Source: Oceanirhabdus sp. W0125-5 (GTDB taxonomy: Bacteria > Bacillota > Clostridia > Clostridiales > Clostridiaceae). Taken from it: a DNA stretch of 64,000 nucleotides. A model generated the notes under the pieces. The model saw only the letters and a program-made list of their open reading frames with translations. It searched no databases and had not been told where the DNA came from. The DNA lies in contig NZ_CP115913.1 in assembly GCF_027938815.1 (NCBI RefSeq), forward strand, positions 2,700,001 through 2,764,000, given 5' to 3'. A program made the position numbers and the translations under genes. Of the stretch, positions 27,063 through 37,030 are shown one piece after another. Each line of letters starts with the position of its first letter. Positions within the stretch are counted from its first letter, which is position 1.

Positions 27063-27944
27063 ATGCTAAAGATAGTAGAGAAAAGTAAAATTTGGTTTTC
27101 TATTTCAATTATAATAGTTTTAGCAGGACTATTCTTTATGTTTACTAATGGTCTGAATTTTGGTATTGATTTTAAAGGTGGAACAGTTGTAAAGATTGAT
27201 TTTCAGAAAGAGATGAGCCAAGAGGAAAGCGCTGAAATAGATAATATCATTTCAAAGTACTGTGATGTTGATGATACTGAAAAAAGAATTATGAACAAAA
27301 CAGAACTTGAGTTATCATTTAAGCAAGGAGTTATTGAAAAAGAAAGCATAGGTAAATTACACAAAGAAATTAAAGAAAAATTTCAGTTGAAAGATGACTA
27401 TGTTTTATCGGAAAGAAATATAGGTGCAACAGTAAGTAAAGAACTTACTAAAACAGCGTGGATAGCAGTTGTAGCTGCAACTATTGCGATGCTTATATAT
27501 ATAACTTTTAGATTTGAAATTACATTTGGTGTTGCTGCAATTATTGCGTTACTACATGATATTTTAATAACATTGAGTGTTTATGCTATTTTCGATGTGA
27601 AGATTAATACACCGTTTATAGTAGCTATGTTAACTATTCTTGGTTACTCTATAAATGATACTATAGTTGTATTTGATAGAGTAAGAGAGAATAAAAATAA
27701 AAATAGAAAATTACCGCTTAACGAACTAGCAAATAGCAGTATCAGACAAACAATCTCAAGATCGATTAATACGTCAATTTCTACATTAATGACAATAGTA
27801 TGTTTATTTATACTTGTACCAGCAATAAGAGAATTTACTTTACCTTTAATTGTTGGGGTATTATCAGGATCTTATTCATCAATATTCATAGCTAGTCCAG
27901 TTTGGGTAATGATTAATAAAAGATTAAAAAAAGCATATAAATAA
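27063..27944 (+). CDS. secF: Protein translocase subunit SecF
   Basis: The 293-aa partner of SecD has the FGIDFKGG motif after the first membrane segment and GYSINDTIVVFDRVRE in the membrane core. Its length and topology (six segments) are normal. It is translated 6 bp behind secD and followed by a strong terminator. Confidence 0.95.
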   Translation: MLKIVEKSKIWFSISIIIVLAGLFFMFTNGLNFGIDFKGGTVVKIDFQKEMSQEESAEIDNIISKYCDVDDTEKRIMNKTELELSFKQGVIEKESIGKLHKEIKEKFQLKDDYVLSERNIGATVSKELTKTAWIAVVAATIAMLIYITFRFEITFGVAAIIALLHDILITLSVYAIFDVKINTPFIVAMLTILGYSINDTIVVFDRVRENKNKNRKLPLNELANSSIRQTISRSINTSISTLMTIVCLFILVPAIREFTLPLIVGVLSGSYSSIFIASPVWVMINKRLKKAYK

Positions 27945-27974
27945 AAAAAGCATGCGTTCGCATGCTTTTTTTTT
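27945..27974 (+). terminator. Terminator after secF
   Basis: AAAAAGCATGCG (27945-27956) pairs with CGCATGCTTTTT (27959-27970), and a run of T follows. It directly abuts repeat copy C. Confidence 0.92.
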
Positions 27975-28498
27975 AATGGAGAATGGAGAGTTGAGAATGG
28001 AGAATGATGGACATTTCTCTACGAGAAATTTTAATTATATTGTTCCTTGGATAAAAATTGGTTTACTCGTTTCAGTGGAATGAAACATTGTACTTGTAAT
28101 GAAAAAAATATATATTAAGATATAAAGATCAAAAATACCTAGTAGTTAGAACAAGATTAGTTAACTTCTGTTATGAATATAGAAACAATATCTCATTAAA
28201 TCTTTTATTACATATTATATATTCGACTGAACGTTTTTCTTAATCAGTTTTTTAGGTAATGAAACGTTATATTTAAAATATTAAAGTTGGAACATGTTCA
28301 ATGTGTAGTAAACTTTTCTTGAATTTAAAATATGATTTGATTGATAATATTAAATAATAAGTTTGAAGGAAAATACAATATTTTATTTTAAAATAAAATG
28401 AGAAAATCTTATTATTCTAAAGAACAACAAAATGTAGCTTCTGACCTTAGTCAGAAGCATCCATCATTCTCCATTATCCATTCTCAATTTTCCATTAC
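27974..28498 (+). repeat. Structured intergenic repeat, copy C, with about 280-bp internal insertion
   Basis: The arms (27974-28011 and 28459-28498) are almost fully complementary. Core hairpins are TTTCTC-tac-GAGAAA and GCTTCTGAC-ctta-GTCAGAAGC, both changed from copies A and B but still paired. Relative to the other copies there is extra AT-rich sequence, roughly 28092-28372, within the central stem. The insert has no evident gene or terminal repeats. Confidence 0.78.
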
Positions 28499-28724
28499 GG
28501 TTTTATAAAGCTGTCAACTTCTTTTATTCCTCTCTTCATTCATTAGAAGACTTTAAGCAAGTATTAAATAAAATCCCCTTAAATCACTTGGGAAACAAAA
28601 TACTCTCAAACCTTGTAATCTTTCATGTTTTCAATTATAATATAAGATGCTTCTCAAAACTTCTTTTAAAATAATAAAACAAGATTGAGTAGAGAAAAAT
28701 ATCATTCTAGACAAGGGTAGTATT
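28499..28724. other. Intergenic leader of the RecJ-like gene
   Basis: There is no gene and no clear promoter. A GATGCTTCTC word at about 28647 resembles the reverse complement of a repeat hairpin arm but is isolated. The ribosome binding site of the next gene is weak (AAGGGTAG). Confidence 0.35.
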
Positions 28725-29537
28725 ATGGCATATAATTTGGAAAACAGTTTGAAGAGGGTTATTAATGCAATTACATATAGGGATAAGATAGTGGTGTTCT
28801 CAAATAATGATTCAGAGAGTATTTTAAGTCTCTCATCATTATTGCTAACTTTAAGGTATTTAAATGCTGATGTTGAATACCTTACACCAAATGAGTTTAC
28901 TTTAGACGGTAAGTTAACAAAGGACTATATTGATAATTATATTAAAGCTTTTGGAGCTAAACTTGTAATACTGATTGGGTGTGATCTTCAATCTCATAAA
29001 GAAAATGAAATTTTAAGGGAAAATGGGATTGATTTTATAGTAGTAAAAAAGGATGCTAAGTACTATCAAGAAAATTATATTTTGAATGAAGCTAAGATGG
29101 ATGGTTATAGAAAAGAGAGAACCACGGAGGCAATATTAGTTTTTGATATAATAGAAGGTATTTCATCATATTATAGAACAAGTGTATTCTATAAATATGC
29201 TGATTTAATCATGTTAGCTATAATTAGTTCTGATTTGGCTATTAAAGATATGAATAGATCATTAATCCGATTAGGGATAGATAAACTACATAATACAAAT
29301 AACTATGGTATAAAGGCTTTATTTGAAATGAATAATATCAATGAGATAAATTTGTCAACAGTTCAATTGGTTATTGAAGGTGTAAAGCCATCGTTGAATG
29401 CACTGGGAAGAATGGATGACTCAAAGATTTTAGTAGAGTTATTTACCACTGATAATCAACAAAGAGCTAGACAGATTGCAAAGTATTTAATTAAAGAAAG
29501 TGAACAGAAAAGAACTCATGAAAAGAGGGCATATTGA
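28725..29537 (+). CDS. Truncated, catalytically degenerate RecJ/DHH-like protein
   Basis: The 270-aa protein occupies the recJ locus typical of Clostridia (secF-recJ-apt-relA) and keeps the RecJ outline: an N-terminal KRVINAITYRDKIVVF strand, and near the C-terminus KPSLNALGRMDDS followed by the helix ARQIAKYLIKESEQKR. Where RecJ has the metal-binding D-Y-D-A-D-G, it reads NNDSES, and no DHH motif is present. It is under half the usual RecJ length (about 560-600 aa) and lacks the DHHA1 region. It is an intact reading frame, so either a late pseudogene or a protein kept for a non-nuclease role. Confidence 0.65.
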   Translation: MAYNLENSLKRVINAITYRDKIVVFSNNDSESILSLSSLLLTLRYLNADVEYLTPNEFTLDGKLTKDYIDNYIKAFGAKLVILIGCDLQSHKENEILRENGIDFIVVKKDAKYYQENYILNEAKMDGYRKERTTEAILVFDIIEGISSYYRTSVFYKYADLIMLAIISSDLAIKDMNRSLIRLGIDKLHNTNNYGIKALFEMNNINEINLSTVQLVIEGVKPSLNALGRMDDSKILVELFTTDNQQRARQIAKYLIKESEQKRTHEKRAY

Positions 29538-29617
29538 AAAAAAAACTTTCATGAGATATAATAATAAGTGGATTACTTTTAGTGTAATATAATAAATTAA
29601 TATTAGGGGGCATTAAA

Positions 29618-30136
29618 TTGGATTTAAGAGATAGTATACGTATAATTAAAGACTTCCCAGTTGAAGGGATTAGTTTTAAGGATATAACGCCATTGTTGGC
29701 AGATGGAGAAGCACTTAGAGAAACAATTAAGCAAATTGTTGATCATTTAAAAGATAAAAATATAGATTTGATTGCTGGTCCAGAAGCGAGAGGTTTCTTA
29801 TTTGGAGTACCTGTTGCTAATGAATTAGGAATTGGTTTTATTCCAGTAAGAAAGCCTGGAAAGTTACCGTATGATACTTATGCTGTAGAATATGATTTAG
29901 AATATGGTAAAGATAGATTAGAAATTCATAAAGATGCTATTAAGCCAGGACAGAGAATTGCTGTAATTGATGACTTATTAGCTACAGGTGGTACAGTAGC
30001 AGCAGTTGCAAAACTTATTGAAGAAGTAGGTGGAGAAGTAGCTTCTTTGAATTTTGTTATTGAACTAACAGATTTAAAAGGAAGAGATAAATTAGAAGGA
30101 TATGATATAAACTCACTTCTAAAATATGATATTTAA
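29618..30136 (+). CDS. apt: Adenine phosphoribosyltransferase
   Basis: This 172-aa purine salvage enzyme joins adenine and PRPP to AMP. The PRPP-binding motif [13 protein letters not shown] is intact, and [10 protein letters not shown] marks Apt. TTG start behind AGGGGG. It is placed before relA as in most Clostridia. Confidence 0.95.
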   Translation: MDLRDSIRIIKDFPVEGISFKDITPLLADGEALRETIKQIVDHLKDKNIDLIAGPEARGFLFGVPVANELGIGFIPVRKPGKLPYDTYAVEYDLEYGKDRLEIHKDAIKPGQRIAVIDDLLATGGTVAAVAKLIEEVGGEVASLNFVIELTDLKGRDKLEGYDINSLLKYDI

Positions 30137-30205
30137 AGAAAATTTCAATGATTAATTGCATAATTCCAAAGTATATAATATAATAATTCTATAAAAATAT
30201 GTATT

Positions 30206-30231
30206 AACGACTGGTTTAATGACCAGTCGTT
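30206..30231 (+). terminator. Hairpin between apt and relA
   Basis: AACGACTGGT (30206-30215) pairs with ACCAGTCGTT (30222-30231). It is followed by TAATTTAGGGG, the relA leader, so termination would be partial and it may act as an attenuator. Confidence 0.5.
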
Positions 30232-30250
30232 TAATTTAGGGGTAATTAGT

Positions 30251-32428
30251 ATGTTGATCAAACTTTTTAATATACTCGATGAAAATGGAAGTAATATTAA
30301 TAAAAAATTCATAGAGAAGGCTTTTAGATTTGCTAATGATGCACATGAGAACCAGAGAAGAAAATCTGGTGAACTATATATTACTCATCCACTTGAAGTG
30401 GCCTGTATATTGGCTGAAATGAATTTAGATGAGAATACTATAGCTGCGGCTTTATTGCATGATGTGGTTGAAGATACTCATTATACATTTGATGATGTAA
30501 AGGTAGAGTTCAATGAAGAGGTTGCAATTCTTGTTGATGGGGTAACTAAATTAGAAAAGATAAAGTATAAGTCTAAGGAAGAAGAGCAAGCGGATAATGT
30601 AAGAAAAATGGTTCTTGCTATGGCTAAAGATATAAGAGTTATTTTAATAAAATTAGCAGATAGACTTCATAACATGAGAACTCTTAAATATATGCCAATA
30701 GAGAAACAAAAAGAGAAAGCTAAAGAGGCGATTGATATTTATGCACCTCTTGCTCATAGATTGGGAATTTCCAAAATAAAATGGGAGCTTGAAGATTTAT
30801 CTCTACGATATTTAGATCCTAATGAATATTATAACCTTGTTCGAAAGATTGCAGAAAAACGAGCTGGAAGAGAGTTGTATATAAATAGCATTATAGAAGA
30901 ATTATCTGATAAACTTTCATTAGCGGGTATTGAATCTGAAATTGAAGGTAGACCAAAACACTTCTATAGTATCTATAGAAAGATGAAAAACAAAAATAAG
31001 AGTCTAGATCAGATTTTTGATTTAACAGCTCTTAGAATCCTTGTAGAAGATGTAGGTAGTTGTTATGCAGCTCTAGGTATAGTGCATACATTGTATAAAC
31101 CTATTCCTGGGAGATTTAAAGATTATATTGCAATGCCTAAACCTAATATGTATCAATCGATACATACAACTGTTATTGGCCCACAAGGAAAACCATTTGA
31201 GATACAAATCAGAACTTGGGAAATGCATAAAACGGCTGAATATGGTATTGCTGCTCATTGGAAGTATAAAGAGGGTCAGACAGAAAATGGTGAGGACAAA
31301 TTTGAAACCAAACTGACGTGGTTAAGAGATATTCTTGAATGGCAAGGTGAAACATCAGATGCGGCTGAGTTTATGGATTCATTCAAAATAGATTTGTTTT
31401 CAGATGAAGTCTTTGTATTCACACCAAAAGGTGATGTAATAAATCTTCCATCTGAATCGACTCCTGTGGATTTTGCGTATAGAATTCATACGGACATTGG
31501 ACATAGATGTGTAGGTGCAAAAGTAAATAGTAAAATAGTTCCTATCGATTATAAACTAAAAACAGGTCAGATCGTTGAAGTTATTGCTTCACCAGGAATG
31601 AAAGCACCTAGCAGAGGATGGTTGGCATTTGTAAAAAGTAATCAGGCGAAGAGTAAGATTAAAGCTTGGTTTAGAAGAGAGCTGAGAGAAGAAAATATTC
31701 GAGTTGGTAAGGAAATGCTTGAAAAAGAGTGTAAAAAGATGAAAGTAGTTCTTTATGAGTTACTTATTGAAGAGAATATTGAAAAGTTATTTAAAAGATT
31801 TAATATAAAGACTTTTGAAGATCTTTTTGCAGAAATAGGTTCAGGCGAAATTCTTGTTGACTATGTATTTAATAAGATAAGTGATCTTATTAAGGCAAAT
31901 AAAGAAAAACTTACAATCGAAGAGGAACAAGAAAGAATATCAGCACTTCTTAAGAAAGGTAATAAAACTGATAATGAAAACCAAGAGTTAGTTATTAAGG
32001 GTGCAGACAATCTTATGGTTAGATTTGCAAAATGTTGTAATCCTGTTCCAGGTGATGATGTAATAGGTTATGTCACAAAAGGAAGAGGAATATCTATACA
32101 CAGAAAAGATTGTAAAAATGTTAGCAATCTATTGAAAACAGAAGGCGAAAAAATAATAGATGTTAACTGGGGTAAAATTGAATCTAAAGAATTCATCAGT
32201 GAAATTGAGATGAAGAGTGTAAATAGAGATGGGATTTTAGCGGATGTTATGGAATGTGTTGTAAAGTATAAAACACCAGTCTGTTCAATAAATGCCGTTA
32301 CTCAAAGTGATGGTATAGCATTAATCAATTTAAAAATAAGAGTTAATAGTACAGAGCATATAAGAAATGTAATAAAAAGACTTAGAAAGATTGATGGTAT
32401 ATTAGAGATTTATAGACTTAAAAAGTAA
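30251..32428 (+). CDS. relA: Bifunctional (p)ppGpp synthetase/hydrolase (RelA/SpoT homologue)
   Basis: The 725-aa long RSH enzyme has the domains in order. The HD hydrolase has H46, H70-D71 and E74-D75. The synthetase shows GRPKHFYSIYRKM and YQSIHTTVIG. Then come TGS (VFTPKGDVINLP), the helical and zinc-finger region with CCNPVPGDDV and a C-terminal ACT domain. All hydrolase residues are present, so it should both make and degrade the alarmone. It heads a run of closely spaced genes (dtd, hydrolase, hemZ, aspS). Confidence 0.95.
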   Translation: MLIKLFNILDENGSNINKKFIEKAFRFANDAHENQRRKSGELYITHPLEVACILAEMNLDENTIAAALLHDVVEDTHYTFDDVKVEFNEEVAILVDGVTKLEKIKYKSKEEEQADNVRKMVLAMAKDIRVILIKLADRLHNMRTLKYMPIEKQKEKAKEAIDIYAPLAHRLGISKIKWELEDLSLRYLDPNEYYNLVRKIAEKRAGRELYINSIIEELSDKLSLAGIESEIEGRPKHFYSIYRKMKNKNKSLDQIFDLTALRILVEDVGSCYAALGIVHTLYKPIPGRFKDYIAMPKPNMYQSIHTTVIGPQGKPFEIQIRTWEMHKTAEYGIAAHWKYKEGQTENGEDKFETKLTWLRDILEWQGETSDAAEFMDSFKIDLFSDEVFVFTPKGDVINLPSESTPVDFAYRIHTDIGHRCVGAKVNSKIVPIDYKLKTGQIVEVIASPGMKAPSRGWLAFVKSNQAKSKIKAWFRRELREENIRVGKEMLEKECKKMKVVLYELLIEENIEKLFKRFNIKTFEDLFAEIGSGEILVDYVFNKISDLIKANKEKLTIEEEQERISALLKKGNKTDNENQELVIKGADNLMVRFAKCCNPVPGDDVIGYVTKGRGISIHRKDCKNVSNLLKTEGEKIIDVNWGKIESKEFISEIEMKSVNRDGILADVMECVVKYKTPVCSINAVTQSDGIALINLKIRVNSTEHIRNVIKRLRKIDGILEIYRLKK

Positions 32429-32446
32429 GATGAGGGGTGCTTATTT

Positions 32447-32893
32447 ATGAGAGCGGTAGTTCAAAGAGTTAAAGAATCAAAAGTTGTGGTAGATGGTAAA
32501 ACTATAGGGGAAATAGGAAAAGGATTAAATGTTCTCTTAGGTATTTGTGAAGAAGATGATGAGAAAGATATAAAATACCTAAAAGATAAGATTATTAATT
32601 TAAGAATATTTGAAGATGAAGATGGAAAGATGAATAAATCGCTTCTAGATGTTGAGGGCGAACTTTTAATAATTTCTCAATTTACTCTTTATGGAGATTG
32701 CAGAAAAGGTAGACGTCCAAACTTTATGAGAGCACTTGGGGGCGCAGAATCAGAAATACTATATGAAAAGTTTGTAGATGCATGTAAAAATGAAGTTAAA
32801 GTTGAAACTGGAGAATTTGGTGCTGAGATGGATGTTCATATTTTAAATGATGGACCAGTGACACTTTTACTTGAGAGCAAGAAAGATTTCTAA
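32447..32893 (+). CDS. dtd: D-aminoacyl-tRNA deacylase
   Basis: The 148-aa enzyme hydrolyses D-amino acids from mischarged tRNA. The substrate-contacting SQFTLYGD and NDGPVT (Gly-Pro) motifs are intact, and the length is typical. It begins 18 bp after relA, in the conserved relA-dtd order. Confidence 0.96.
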   Translation: MRAVVQRVKESKVVVDGKTIGEIGKGLNVLLGICEEDDEKDIKYLKDKIINLRIFEDEDGKMNKSLLDVEGELLIISQFTLYGDCRKGRRPNFMRALGGAESEILYEKFVDACKNEVKVETGEFGAEMDVHILNDGPVTLLLESKKDF

Positions 32894-32908
32894 CATTTGG
32901 AGGGTTCT

Positions 32909-33514
32909 ATGATTATAAAAAGAGTAGTAGCAGGGATTTATGGAGCTAATTGTTATCTTGTGAAGGATGAAGTTAGTGGTAAAGGGTTTGTTATTGATCC
33001 AGGTGGAGATGTAGATGATATATTAAAGGGGTTAAATCAAATTCACATGAATGTTGAGTACATTTTACTTACACATGGTCATTTAGATCACACAACAGGC
33101 GCTGCAGAACTTCAAGAAGCTGTAGGTGGAAAAATTGCAATTTCTAGTGAAGATGATAAGCTTATTATGAGTGGAGTGAAATTATATGGTCCTCTTTTAT
33201 CTAATGGAGCTGATATGCATATAGCATCTGGCGATGTTATTGAAGTTGGAGAAATGAAGATAGAGTGTATAGCAACACCAGGACACACTCCAGGATGTAT
33301 CAGTTTTAGAGTTGGAGATGTTGTTTTTACTGGAGATACTTTATTCTATAGATCTATTGGTAGAACAGATCTTGATGGAGGGAATAGTGCTTTAATTGAA
33401 AAAAGTATTAAGGAAAAACTATACACGCTTCCAGAGGACACTATTGTATATCCTGGGCATGGAACAGCAACAACTATAAAAGATGAGAAGAGGGAAAACT
33501 CTTTTGTAAGATAG
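32909..33514 (+). CDS. Metallo-beta-lactamase-fold hydrolase (glyoxalase II-like)
   Basis: The 201-aa MBL-fold protein has the zinc motif THGHLDHTTG (H-x-H-x-D-H), the later TPGHTPG and TGDTLF segments and a final PGHG histidine, as in the short YcbL/GloB-like group. It probably hydrolyses thioesters or a related substrate. ATG 32909 follows GGAGGG. The in-frame TTG at 32897 lies upstream of it. It sits between dtd and hemZ, a placement common in Clostridia. Confidence 0.88.
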   Translation: MIIKRVVAGIYGANCYLVKDEVSGKGFVIDPGGDVDDILKGLNQIHMNVEYILLTHGHLDHTTGAAELQEAVGGKIAISSEDDKLIMSGVKLYGPLLSNGADMHIASGDVIEVGEMKIECIATPGHTPGCISFRVGDVVFTGDTLFYRSIGRTDLDGGNSALIEKSIKEKLYTLPEDTIVYPGHGTATTIKDEKRENSFVR

Positions 33515-33527
33515 AGGTAAGTTTTTA

Positions 33528-34970
33528 ATGAAAAAAATTTTAAACAAAAATAAACTTATAATTAAATTAAATGATGAACGTTATTCTTATGATGTTTATC
33601 AGATGTTTAATATATATTATCAAAATCTAAAGATTGAGTTTCATGAAGAGAACTATGAATATGAAGTTATAATTAACAATCATGGAATTAGTATTATTAA
33701 TGAAGAACAACTATGGGAATATAACATTTCAGAAGATGATAACTTTAAAGAAGAGATAAGAAAAGGAATCTTTTCTTATCTTAAAGATAAAACAAGAAAA
33801 GTATTTCCTTGGGGTACTTTAATTGGTATAAGACCTAGTAAAAGAGCAATGTCGCTTATAAAAGAAGGAAAAAGCTATGATGATATTGTAGAGTTTTATC
33901 ATAAGACATCATTGACCAGTGAAGAAAAAGCAAAATTATGTATAGAAGTTGCAGAAAACGAGTTAGAGTTGATGGATGAAGATAAAAATAAGATAAGTGT
34001 ATACATAGGTATGCCATACTGTCCAAGTAAATGTTTATATTGTTCTTTCACTTCCAATCCAATAGGAAGGAAGGGGAAAGAAGTTAATGAGTACATAAGA
34101 ACGCTCCTGTGGGAGATGAAGGTTACATCAGAGGAGATAAAGAGGCTTAATTTAACTATTGATACTGTATATTTTGGCGGTGGAACTCCAACTGCAGTAA
34201 ATGATGAACAATTTAGAGTTGTTATGAAGAGCATTCAAGATAACTTTATCACAAATTTTGACATAAGAGAGTTTACAGTTGAATGTGGTAGACCGGATTC
34301 AATTACTTATGATAAATTATTGTGTATGAAAGAAATGAGTGTCAATAGAATAAGTATAAACCCTCAAACAATGAATGATCTTACTCTCAAAAGTATTGGA
34401 AGAACGCATGATTCGAAAGATGTAATAAATATATTTAACATGGCTAGAGAGTTAGGTCATGAGAATATAAACATGGATATAATAATTGGGCTTCCTGGTG
34501 AAGGTCTAAATGAAGTTAAGAGAACCTGTGAAGAAATTGAAAGACTCTCACCAGAGAGTATAACTGTACATGGATTATCTATCAAAAGGGGATCAAAACT
34601 ATATGAGAAGCTTGTTGTAGAAAAATCACTTTATATACCAGAACAACATGAAATAGTAGAAATGTTTAAACAGGTTGAAGAGCTCTCGTTAAGAATGAAT
34701 ATGAAACCCTATTATATGTATAGACAAAAAAATATGCTTGGCAATATGGAAAACATAGGGTATTCTATTAAGGGAAGAGAATGTGTATATAATATTGCTA
34801 TGATAGAAGATACTCAAACAATTATTGCAGTAGGTGCTAATGGTATTTCTAAATTTCTATTTGATAATGATATCATTGAGAGATTAGCTAATAATAAAGA
34901 TGTGAGAACCTATATAGATAAAGTTGAGGAGATTACTGAGGAAAAAGTAAAAATGCTCAGGAAAGTTTAA
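33528..34970 (+). CDS. hemZ: Coproporphyrinogen dehydrogenase HemZ (radical SAM, HemN-like)
   Basis: The 480-aa protein has a family-specific N-terminal extension of about 160 residues before the radical SAM domain. The cluster motif is C-x3-C-x2-C in MPYCPSKCLYCSF, followed by TVYFGGGTPT and DIIIGLPGE. HemZ-type proteins are annotated as oxygen-independent coproporphyrinogen oxidases. No other haem gene is nearby, so the true substrate may differ. Confidence 0.9.
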   Translation: MKKILNKNKLIIKLNDERYSYDVYQMFNIYYQNLKIEFHEENYEYEVIINNHGISIINEEQLWEYNISEDDNFKEEIRKGIFSYLKDKTRKVFPWGTLIGIRPSKRAMSLIKEGKSYDDIVEFYHKTSLTSEEKAKLCIEVAENELELMDEDKNKISVYIGMPYCPSKCLYCSFTSNPIGRKGKEVNEYIRTLLWEMKVTSEEIKRLNLTIDTVYFGGGTPTAVNDEQFRVVMKSIQDNFITNFDIREFTVECGRPDSITYDKLLCMKEMSVNRISINPQTMNDLTLKSIGRTHDSKDVINIFNMARELGHENINMDIIIGLPGEGLNEVKRTCEEIERLSPESITVHGLSIKRGSKLYEKLVVEKSLYIPEQHEIVEMFKQVEELSLRMNMKPYYMYRQKNMLGNMENIGYSIKGRECVYNIAMIEDTQTIIAVGANGISKFLFDNDIIERLANNKDVRTYIDKVEEITEEKVKMLRKV

Positions 34971-34984
34971 AAGGAGGAAGTAAT

Positions 34985-36769
34985 ATGGGTGAAAGTTTAA
35001 ATGGTTTAAAAAGAAGTATTATGTGTGGCGAATGTAGAGAAGAGCATATTGGCCAAAAGATAACAGTTATGGGATGGGTTCAAAGAAAAAGAAATCTTGG
35101 AGGACTTGTATTTGTAGATTTAAGAGATAGAGAAGGAATACTTCAAGTTGTTTTCGGAGAAGAAATTAACGAGGAAGCATTCAAAAAAGCTGACCTTGTG
35201 AAACCAGAATATGTTATCGCTGTTCAGGGAGAGCTTGTACAGAGACAATCTCCAAATAAGGGAATTCCAACTGGGATGGTTGAGCTTAAAGGTGAGAGTA
35301 TTAAAATTTTATCAGAATCTCAAACTCCTCCTATATACATAAAAGAAAATTTAGATGCATCAGAGAATATTAGATTAAAGTACAGATATCTTGATCTTAG
35401 AAGACCTGATATGCAAGAAAAACTTATTGTTAGACATAAAGCTGCTAAGGTAATCAGAGATTTCCTTGATGAGAATAGATTTTTAGAAATGGAAACTCCA
35501 ATGTTAACAAAGAGTACGCCAGAAGGGGCAAGAGATTATCTTGTTCCAAGTAGAAACTACCCTGGTAAGTTTTATGCGCTGCCACAATCTCCACAAATTT
35601 TCAAGCAGTTATTAATGGTTTCTGGATTCGATAGATACTTCCAAATTGTAAAATGTTTTAGAGATGAAGATTTAAGAGCTAATAGACAGCCAGAATTTAC
35701 TCAAGTTGATATTGAGATGTCTTTTGTTGATATGGAAGATGTACTTGAAGTAAATGAAAGATTAATACAGAGATTGTTTAAAGAAGTTAAAGGAATTGAT
35801 GTTCAGTTACCAATTAAGAGAATGCCTTACGATGATGCAATGTCTAAATATGGTAGTGATAAACCTGATTTAAGATTTGGTATGGAAATAAACAATATTT
35901 CTGAAGTTGTTAAAGATTGTGGATTTGCTGTATTTAAAGGGGCGATAGATGCTGGTGGAAGCGTAAGAGCAATTGTAGCAGAAGGATGCGCTGACATGGG
36001 TAGAAAGAAAGTCGACAAATTAGGCGAATTCGTTAAAACATATAGAGCTAAAGGATTAGCTTGGATTGCTCTAAAAGAAGATGGAATTAAATCACCTATA
36101 GCTAAATTCTTCAGTGAAGAAGAGTTGAATAGTATTATAGAAGCTGCTGGAGCTAAAACAGGAGATTTAATACTTATAGTTGCAGATAAAGATGAAGTAG
36201 TATTACAAAGTCTTGGAGCTTTAAGATTAGAGCTTGCTAAACAATTGGAATTATTGAAAGATAACAATGAGTTTAACTTTGTATGGATAACTGATTTCCC
36301 ACAATTTGAATATAATGAAGAAGAAGATAGATATGTGGCTAAGCACCATCCATTTACAATGCCTAAGAAAGAAGATATGCATTTACTAGAAACTGATCCT
36401 GCTAAAGTTAGAGCAGAAGCATATGATATCGTACTAAATGGTGAAGAACTTGGTGGAGGAAGTATAAGAATTCATGAGAGTGATGTTCAAGAGAAAATGT
36501 TTAAAGCTCTTGGATTTACTAAAGAGAGTGCATGGGAAAGATTTGGTTTCTTATTAGAAGCATTCCAATATGGTCCACCACCACATGGAGGAATTGCATA
36601 TGGACTAGATAGAATAGTAATGTTCTTAACTGGAACAGATAACATCAAAGATGTTATTGCATTCCCTAAAAATCAGAACGCATTCTGTCCAATGTCAGAA
36701 GCACCAAATGTAGTTGATGAAAAGCAATTAAAGGAATTAGGAATTGAAATATCTGTTAAAGAAGACTAA
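34985..36769 (+). CDS. aspS: Aspartate-tRNA ligase
   Basis: The 594-aa bacterial-type AspRS has an N-terminal anticodon-binding OB fold, class II motif 2 (CFRDEDLRANRQPEFTQ), the GAD insertion domain in the middle and motif 3 (GGIAYGLDRIVM). AAGGAGG precedes the ATG. Whether it also charges tRNA-Asn cannot be decided by eye. It ends the relA-dtd-hydrolase-hemZ-aspS run and is followed by repeat copy D. Confidence 0.95.
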   Translation: MGESLNGLKRSIMCGECREEHIGQKITVMGWVQRKRNLGGLVFVDLRDREGILQVVFGEEINEEAFKKADLVKPEYVIAVQGELVQRQSPNKGIPTGMVELKGESIKILSESQTPPIYIKENLDASENIRLKYRYLDLRRPDMQEKLIVRHKAAKVIRDFLDENRFLEMETPMLTKSTPEGARDYLVPSRNYPGKFYALPQSPQIFKQLLMVSGFDRYFQIVKCFRDEDLRANRQPEFTQVDIEMSFVDMEDVLEVNERLIQRLFKEVKGIDVQLPIKRMPYDDAMSKYGSDKPDLRFGMEINNISEVVKDCGFAVFKGAIDAGGSVRAIVAEGCADMGRKKVDKLGEFVKTYRAKGLAWIALKEDGIKSPIAKFFSEEELNSIIEAAGAKTGDLILIVADKDEVVLQSLGALRLELAKQLELLKDNNEFNFVWITDFPQFEYNEEEDRYVAKHHPFTMPKKEDMHLLETDPAKVRAEAYDIVLNGEELGGGSIRIHESDVQEKMFKALGFTKESAWERFGFLLEAFQYGPPPHGGIAYGLDRIVMFLTGTDNIKDVIAFPKNQNAFCPMSEAPNVVDEKQLKELGIEISVKED

Positions 36770-36775
36770 AAACAC

Positions 36776-37020
36776 AATTGAGAGTTGAAAGTGGAAAGTG
36801 GAAAACGAATGATATTTCTCTCCGAGAAATTCTAATTGTATTTTTGTAAAAATAATAGGGGTTTACTCATTTGATTAGTATGAAATATTGTAATTTAAAA
36901 TACAATATTTCATCTAAAGATTAAATGAGTAAAACCCCTTTGTTATTAAGAACAATAAAATATAGATTCTGATGTAAGTCAGAATCATCCTACGTTTTCA
37001 ACTTTACGTTTTCAGTTTTT
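36776..37020 (+). repeat. Structured intergenic repeat, copy D, with exchanged arm words
   Basis: The arms use GAAAGTG/GAAAACG words instead of the GATAATG type, on both sides (5' TTGAAAGTGGAAAGTGG, 3' TTTTCAACTTTACG), so they still pair. The first hairpin is TTTCTC-tcc-GAGAAA and the last GATTCTGA-tgtaag-TCAGAATC. A long central pairing GGGGTTTACTCATTT/AAATGAGTAAAACCCC is evident. It lies between aspS and the convergent TM1266-like gene. Confidence 0.8.
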
Positions 37021-37030
37021 GAGTTATGTT

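Noticed and set aside
28647..28657. Reverse-oriented fragment of the structured repeat
   Set aside because: Only about nine bases (GATGCTTCT) match one hairpin arm. There is no partner arm and no other matching words.
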